From NCBI GenBank assembly GCA_903895595.1, contig CAITUP010000064.1:62001-126000 (forward strand): DNA of 64,000 bases. The letters are read 5' to 3'. The notes under the pieces are model-generated. The model did no database searches and was not told where the DNA came from. It worked only from the letters and a program-made list of their open reading frames with translations. The stretch comes from an uncultured Acetobacteraceae bacterium (GTDB taxonomy: Bacteria > Pseudomonadota > Alphaproteobacteria > Acetobacterales > Acetobacteraceae). Shown piece after piece: positions 61,096 to 64,000 of the stretch; the stretch's first letter is position 1; every line of letters starts with the position of its first letter. The position numbers and the translations under genes were made by a program.

Positions 61096-62264
61096 TGGAT
61101 TTTTCCCTCTCCCCCGAACTCACCGAACTGCAGGCCCGCACCCGCAAGTTCATCCGCGAGAAAATCGTCCCCCTCGAAGGCGATAATCGCCAAACCCATC
61201 ACGGCCCCACCGAAGAATTCCGCCGCGAGCTGGTGGCGCTCGCCGCCGCCGAGGGGCTGGTCGCGCCGCATGTCGGGGTTGAATACGGCGGTATGGGTCT
61301 GAACCACGTCGCCAAGGCGATCGTGTTCGAGGAAGCCGGGTATTCGCTGCTTGGCCCGGTCGCGATGCACATCTTCGCGCCGGACGAGGGCAATATGCAC
61401 CTGTTGGAACAGGTCGCCTCGCACGAACAAAAGGAACGCTGGCTGCGGCCCTTGGCCTCCGGCGCCACGCGGTCGTGCTTCTGCATGACCGAACCCGCCC
61501 CCGGCGCCGGCTCCGACCCGGCCGCGATGAACACCACCGCGGTCAAGGACGGCAACCACTACGTCATCAACGGCACCAAATGGTTCATTACCGGAGCCTA
61601 CGGCGCCGCCTTCGCCATCGTCATGGCCAAGGATGAGGACGGGCACGCCACCATGTTCCTCGCCGACATGGACACGCCCGGCATCGAGATCGTGCGCGCG
61701 ATGGATTCGCTGGACAGTGCCTTCGCCGGCGGCCACGCCGTGGTGAAGTTCAACAATGTGCGCATCCCCGCGTCCGATATTCTGGGCGAACCCGGCAAAG
61801 GCTTCCGCTACGCCCAAGTGCGTCTGGCACCGGCTCGGCTAACCCACTGCATGCGGTGGTTGGGCGCCGCCATTCGCGCCCACGAGATCGCGACCGGCTA
61901 CGCGCTGCGGCGCGAAGTATTCGGCCACAAGCTGATCGAGCATGAGGGCGTCGGCTTCCAGCTCGCCGACAACGAAATGGACATCCGCATGAGCCGGCTG
62001 TCCATCTGGCACACGGCATCCTTGCTGGATAACGGCGGCCGCGGTTCGGTGGAATCGTCGATGGCGAAGGTGTTCTGCTCCGAGGCCATCTGGCGCGTCG
62101 TCGATCGTTGCGTGCAGGTCCTCGGCGGCCAGGGCGTCACCGGGGAGACCTTGGTCGCACGCATCTTCAGCGAAGTCCGCGGCTTCCGCATCTACGACGG
62201 CCCGTCGGAAGTGCACCGCTGGAGCATCGCCCAACGCATCGCCCGCAACGGGGCGAACTGGTAG
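61095..62264 (+). CDS. Acyl-CoA dehydrogenase
   Basis: 389 aa. MDFSLSPELTELQARTRKFI opens the helical domain. FAD/substrate motifs are CFCMTEPAPGAGSDPAAMNT and VINGTKWFITGAYGAAFAIV, and the C-terminal domain has QVLGGQGVTGETLVARIFSE with YDGPSEVHRWSIAQRIAR. The C-terminal Glu of the usual catalytic position is not clearly placed: IYDGPSEVH holds the last conserved acidic. It oxidises an acyl-CoA to the enoyl-CoA and passes electrons to ETF. It is coupled to the upstream kinase-like gene, as in ACAD10/11 systems. Confidence 0.92.
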   Translation: MDFSLSPELTELQARTRKFIREKIVPLEGDNRQTHHGPTEEFRRELVALAAAEGLVAPHVGVEYGGMGLNHVAKAIVFEEAGYSLLGPVAMHIFAPDEGNMHLLEQVASHEQKERWLRPLASGATRSCFCMTEPAPGAGSDPAAMNTTAVKDGNHYVINGTKWFITGAYGAAFAIVMAKDEDGHATMFLADMDTPGIEIVRAMDSLDSAFAGGHAVVKFNNVRIPASDILGEPGKGFRYAQVRLAPARLTHCMRWLGAAIRAHEIATGYALRREVFGHKLIEHEGVGFQLADNEMDIRMSRLSIWHTASLLDNGGRGSVESSMAKVFCSEAIWRVVDRCVQVLGGQGVTGETLVARIFSEVRGFRIYDGPSEVHRWSIAQRIARNGANW

Positions 62265-62278
62265 CCATTCGAAGCATC

Positions 62279-62307
62279 GTCATGGTCGGGTTTAACCCGA
62301 CCATGAC
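62279..62307. repeat. Perfect 14-base inverted repeat (GTCATGGTCGGGTT family)
   Basis: GTCATGGTCGGGTT, a single central T, then AACCCGACCATGAC: 14 paired bases per arm, a perfect palindrome. It lies between the acyl-CoA dehydrogenase and SDR genes and matches the ends of the 51451-51568 element and the sequence at the window end. It may act as a terminator hairpin (AAAAAA follows after a few bases) or be a mobile palindrome. Confidence 0.75.
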
Positions 62308-62333
62308 GGTAAAAAAGACAGGCAGGACCGCAC

Positions 62334-63086
62334 ATGCCCTCCAACGACTTCGACCTGACCGGAAAAATCTGCATCGTCACCGGCGGCGGCCGGGGCATCG
62401 GCCGCGGCATGGCCGAGGGCCTCGCCCGCAACGGCGCCACCGTCGTGCTGACCGGCCGCACTCTGGCCCCGCTGGAGGAAGCCGCCGCCGCCATCGGCAA
62501 CGGCGCCTGGGCACACACGGCCGACGTGTCGAAAGAGGCCGACGTCATCGCCCTGCGCGACGCGGTCATCGCCAAACACGGCCGCATCGACGTGCTGGTC
62601 AACAATGCCGGCGTCGATCCGATCTTCAAGCAGATCGACCGTACCTCGTTGGAGGAATGGCAGAACATCATCGACATCAACCTGACCGGGTTGTTCCTCT
62701 GCTGCAAATACCTGGGCGGCGCGATGGTTCGCGGCGGGTCGGTGATCAATATTTCGTCCCTCGCCGGGCATGTCGGGCTGGTGCGGTCGGTGCCGTACTG
62801 CGCCTCCAAGGGCGGGGCGGAGCTGCTGACCAAGGCACTCGCCATCGATTGGGCCGAACGGGGGGTGCGAGTGAATACAGTGGCGCCGGGATGGGTGGAT
62901 ACGGACCTGACCCACAAGCTGTTGGAGCATGAGGTGCACGGCCAGCGCATGCTGTCCGGCACGCCGATGGGCCGCTTCGGCACGCCGCGGGATATGGCGG
63001 GCGGGGTGGTGTTCCTGGCTTCGGATGCATCCGCCTTCATGACGGGGCAGAGTCTGGTCATCGATGGGGGTTGGACGGCGGCGTAG
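62334..63086 (+). CDS. Short-chain dehydrogenase/reductase (SDR)
   Basis: 250 aa. Cofactor motif GKICIVTGGGRGIGRGMAEG, VLVNNAGVDPIFKQID, and the catalytic Asn-Ser-Tyr-Lys set: INISSLAGHVGLVRSVPYCA then SKGG; the ending GVVFLASDASAFMTGQSLVI with DGG is typical. It would oxidise or reduce a hydroxy/keto substrate, possibly a 3-hydroxyacyl intermediate linked to the dehydrogenase upstream. Cofactor preference (NAD or NADP) is not certain. Confidence 0.92.
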   Translation: MPSNDFDLTGKICIVTGGGRGIGRGMAEGLARNGATVVLTGRTLAPLEEAAAAIGNGAWAHTADVSKEADVIALRDAVIAKHGRIDVLVNNAGVDPIFKQIDRTSLEEWQNIIDINLTGLFLCCKYLGGAMVRGGSVINISSLAGHVGLVRSVPYCASKGGAELLTKALAIDWAERGVRVNTVAPGWVDTDLTHKLLEHEVHGQRMLSGTPMGRFGTPRDMAGGVVFLASDASAFMTGQSLVIDGGWTAA

Positions 63087-63185
63087 AACAGGCCACTGCA
63101 AGCGGCACGAGAACCCGGAATCGCCATGGCGGGGCCAGCCGTTAACCGGCCCCGTGAGGTTCGTTGCATCGATCGAAAATCGCCC

Positions 63186-63866
63186 TCAGGGCGGCCCGGT
63201 GCCCAACCGGAGGGCCGGAGGCCAGAATTCGGCCTCCACCGTTTCGTCGACACCAAGCGGCGCATACGTCCAGGACGCATGCCGGCGATTGACGATGACC
63301 CGAGCCAGCCGGATCGCGCTGCTCGGGTAAATCAGTACCGCGTCGTAAACCTCCCACCAGAGTGGATGGTTCGCCGCGATGCCGAAATCCCGGCAGATAT
63401 CCACGATCACATCCCCCACCGGCCGGTTGCGGATCATCCGGACCAGCGCCTCCACGCTTGGCAGCGGGTCGGGCGGAGGATCGTCCGCGTCCGGATCCCG
63501 CTTCGCACGCGGCGCGGCTTGGGCGCTCGGTCGGGCGGCGGTGGCGGTGCCACGCGCGATCGGCGGCTTGGCCTGCCAGCGCGACAACCGAGCCTCCAGC
63601 GCCATCGCCAGCCGCAGCGCATAGGCGACGCGGTTGACGATCTCCGCCACCGTGGCGACGCCGAAATGCCGGATCAAACGAACGGGGTTTTCGGTGGGAT
63701 CGCGGTGCAGCAGGGCCTCGGCCAGATGCTGCCCGAAGGCGATCAGTGCCCGCACGACGCCGAGCAACCGCGATGTGCGTGCGGCCGCGTCGTCCTGTAG
63801 CGCCCGGTCCCAGGACGGATCGACCGGATCGGCATGGGGGACTGGGGGCGCGGTGGACATGAACAT
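63186..63866 (-). CDS. Conserved protein of unknown function
   Basis: 226 aa from the ATG at 63866 (63860 is an alternative). I do not recognise a family. The N-terminal half is helical and Leu/Ala-rich (RALQDDAAARTSRLLGVVRA; EIVNRVAYALRLAMALEARL). A Pro/Ala/Arg-rich linker follows, and the C-terminal part has VGDVIVDICRDFGIAANHPL then WWEVYDAVLIYPSSAIRLAR. It may be a DNA-associated or structural protein. A+T-rich bases upstream (63867-63900) could hold its promoter. Confidence 0.72.
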   Translation of the reverse strand: MFMSTAPPVPHADPVDPSWDRALQDDAAARTSRLLGVVRALIAFGQHLAEALLHRDPTENPVRLIRHFGVATVAEIVNRVAYALRLAMALEARLSRWQAKPPIARGTATAARPSAQAAPRAKRDPDADDPPPDPLPSVEALVRMIRNRPVGDVIVDICRDFGIAANHPLWWEVYDAVLIYPSSAIRLARVIVNRRHASWTYAPLGVDETVEAEFWPPALRLGTGPP

Positions 63867-63988
63867 ATGATGAACTAGTTTTATTTTTCGCGTCAAGTAA
63901 AAACTGTCCGGTGCCAAGCGAACGAAACATTGACCCAGGGGCGGGCGCTCTCCATGGGCCTCGCATATGGCGGATTTCCGACACGTTC

Positions 63989-64000
63989 CGTCATGGTCGG
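63989..64000. repeat. Partial copy of the GTCATGGTCGGG palindrome at the window end
   Basis: CGTCATGGTCGG, the first 12 bases of the family seen at 51451 and 62279, runs off the window. The rest of the element would lie beyond 64000. Confidence 0.5.

Noticed and set aside
1-64000. CRISPR arrays, rRNA, tRNA and IS transposase genes
   Set aside because: No regularly spaced direct repeats, no rRNA or cloverleaf-compatible segments and no transposase motifs were found on reading both strands; a dedicated scan (tRNAscan-SE, Infernal, ISEScan) was not possible.

Overview
The window reads as chromosomal DNA of a high-G+C alphaproteobacterium. The protein style (PrsK/PrsR/PrsT exosortase system, KorAB with a GltD-like partner, short CHRD proteins, many 4-base gene overlaps) suggests Rhodospirillales, most likely Acetobacteraceae. 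This placement rests on gene content only; there is no rRNA or other marker tree. No rRNA, recognisable tRNA, CRISPR array, IS transposase or replication origin was seen.

Layout. (1) 1-2313: polysaccharide-type genes (CelD-like acetyltransferase fragment, GT4 glycosyltransferase, secreted beta-helix protein). (2) 2307-12057: a 2-hydroxyacid dehydrogenase, a Uma2 nuclease-fold protein, a HAD dehalogenase-like protein, a three-gene 2-oxoacid:ferredoxin oxidoreductase operon (korB, korA and a GltD-like flavo-iron-sulfur protein), a carboxyltransferase and a crotonase. (3) 12054-31681: the centrepiece, a 14-gene exosortase A (XrtA/PEP-CTERM) exopolysaccharide locus. Five genes run leftwards (undecaprenyl-phosphate sugar transferase, prsK, prsR, prsT, GT4). 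Nine run rightwards (export protein, chain-length protein, tyrosine kinase, outer-membrane barrel, ATPase, deacetylase, FemAB, glycosyltransferase, exosortase-EpsI). They diverge from one control region that carries two palindromes and a TATAAT box. (4) 31678-38275: the classical 2-oxoglutarate dehydrogenase operon (sucA, sucB, lpdA), with a RusA-like resolvase gene and an unknown gene embedded and translationally coupled between sucB and lpdA. (5) 38466-40886: an accessory patch with ParDE toxin-antitoxin, an A+T-rich DUF2971 gene, and a truncated AbiEii-type nucleotidyltransferase with a companion. (6) 40998-51182: tandem periplasmic binding proteins, a secreted protein, a second hydroxyacid dehydrogenase, twin CHRD proteins, GNAT, a flavoprotein, two alpha/beta hydrolases, and an ECF sigma/anti-sigma pair. 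(7) 51183-52038: a repeat-rich stretch with a decayed CAP-domain gene interrupted by a MITE-like inverted repeat. (8) 52039-64000: CoA-transferase, MAPEG, GNAT, aldo/keto reductase, alaS, aspartyl protease, a phosphotransferase/acyl-CoA dehydrogenase/SDR cluster and an unknown protein.

How it works together. The XrtA locus should build, polymerise, modify and export a polysaccharide and sort PEP-CTERM proteins to it, under PrsK/PrsR control; no PEP-CTERM substrate is encoded in this window. Central metabolism has two routes between 2-oxoglutarate and succinyl-CoA: the lipoate-dependent NAD-linked complex and the probable ferredoxin-linked Kor system. Most genes are tightly packed with ATGA-type start/stop overlaps, and several convergent pairs share a 4-base stop overlap.
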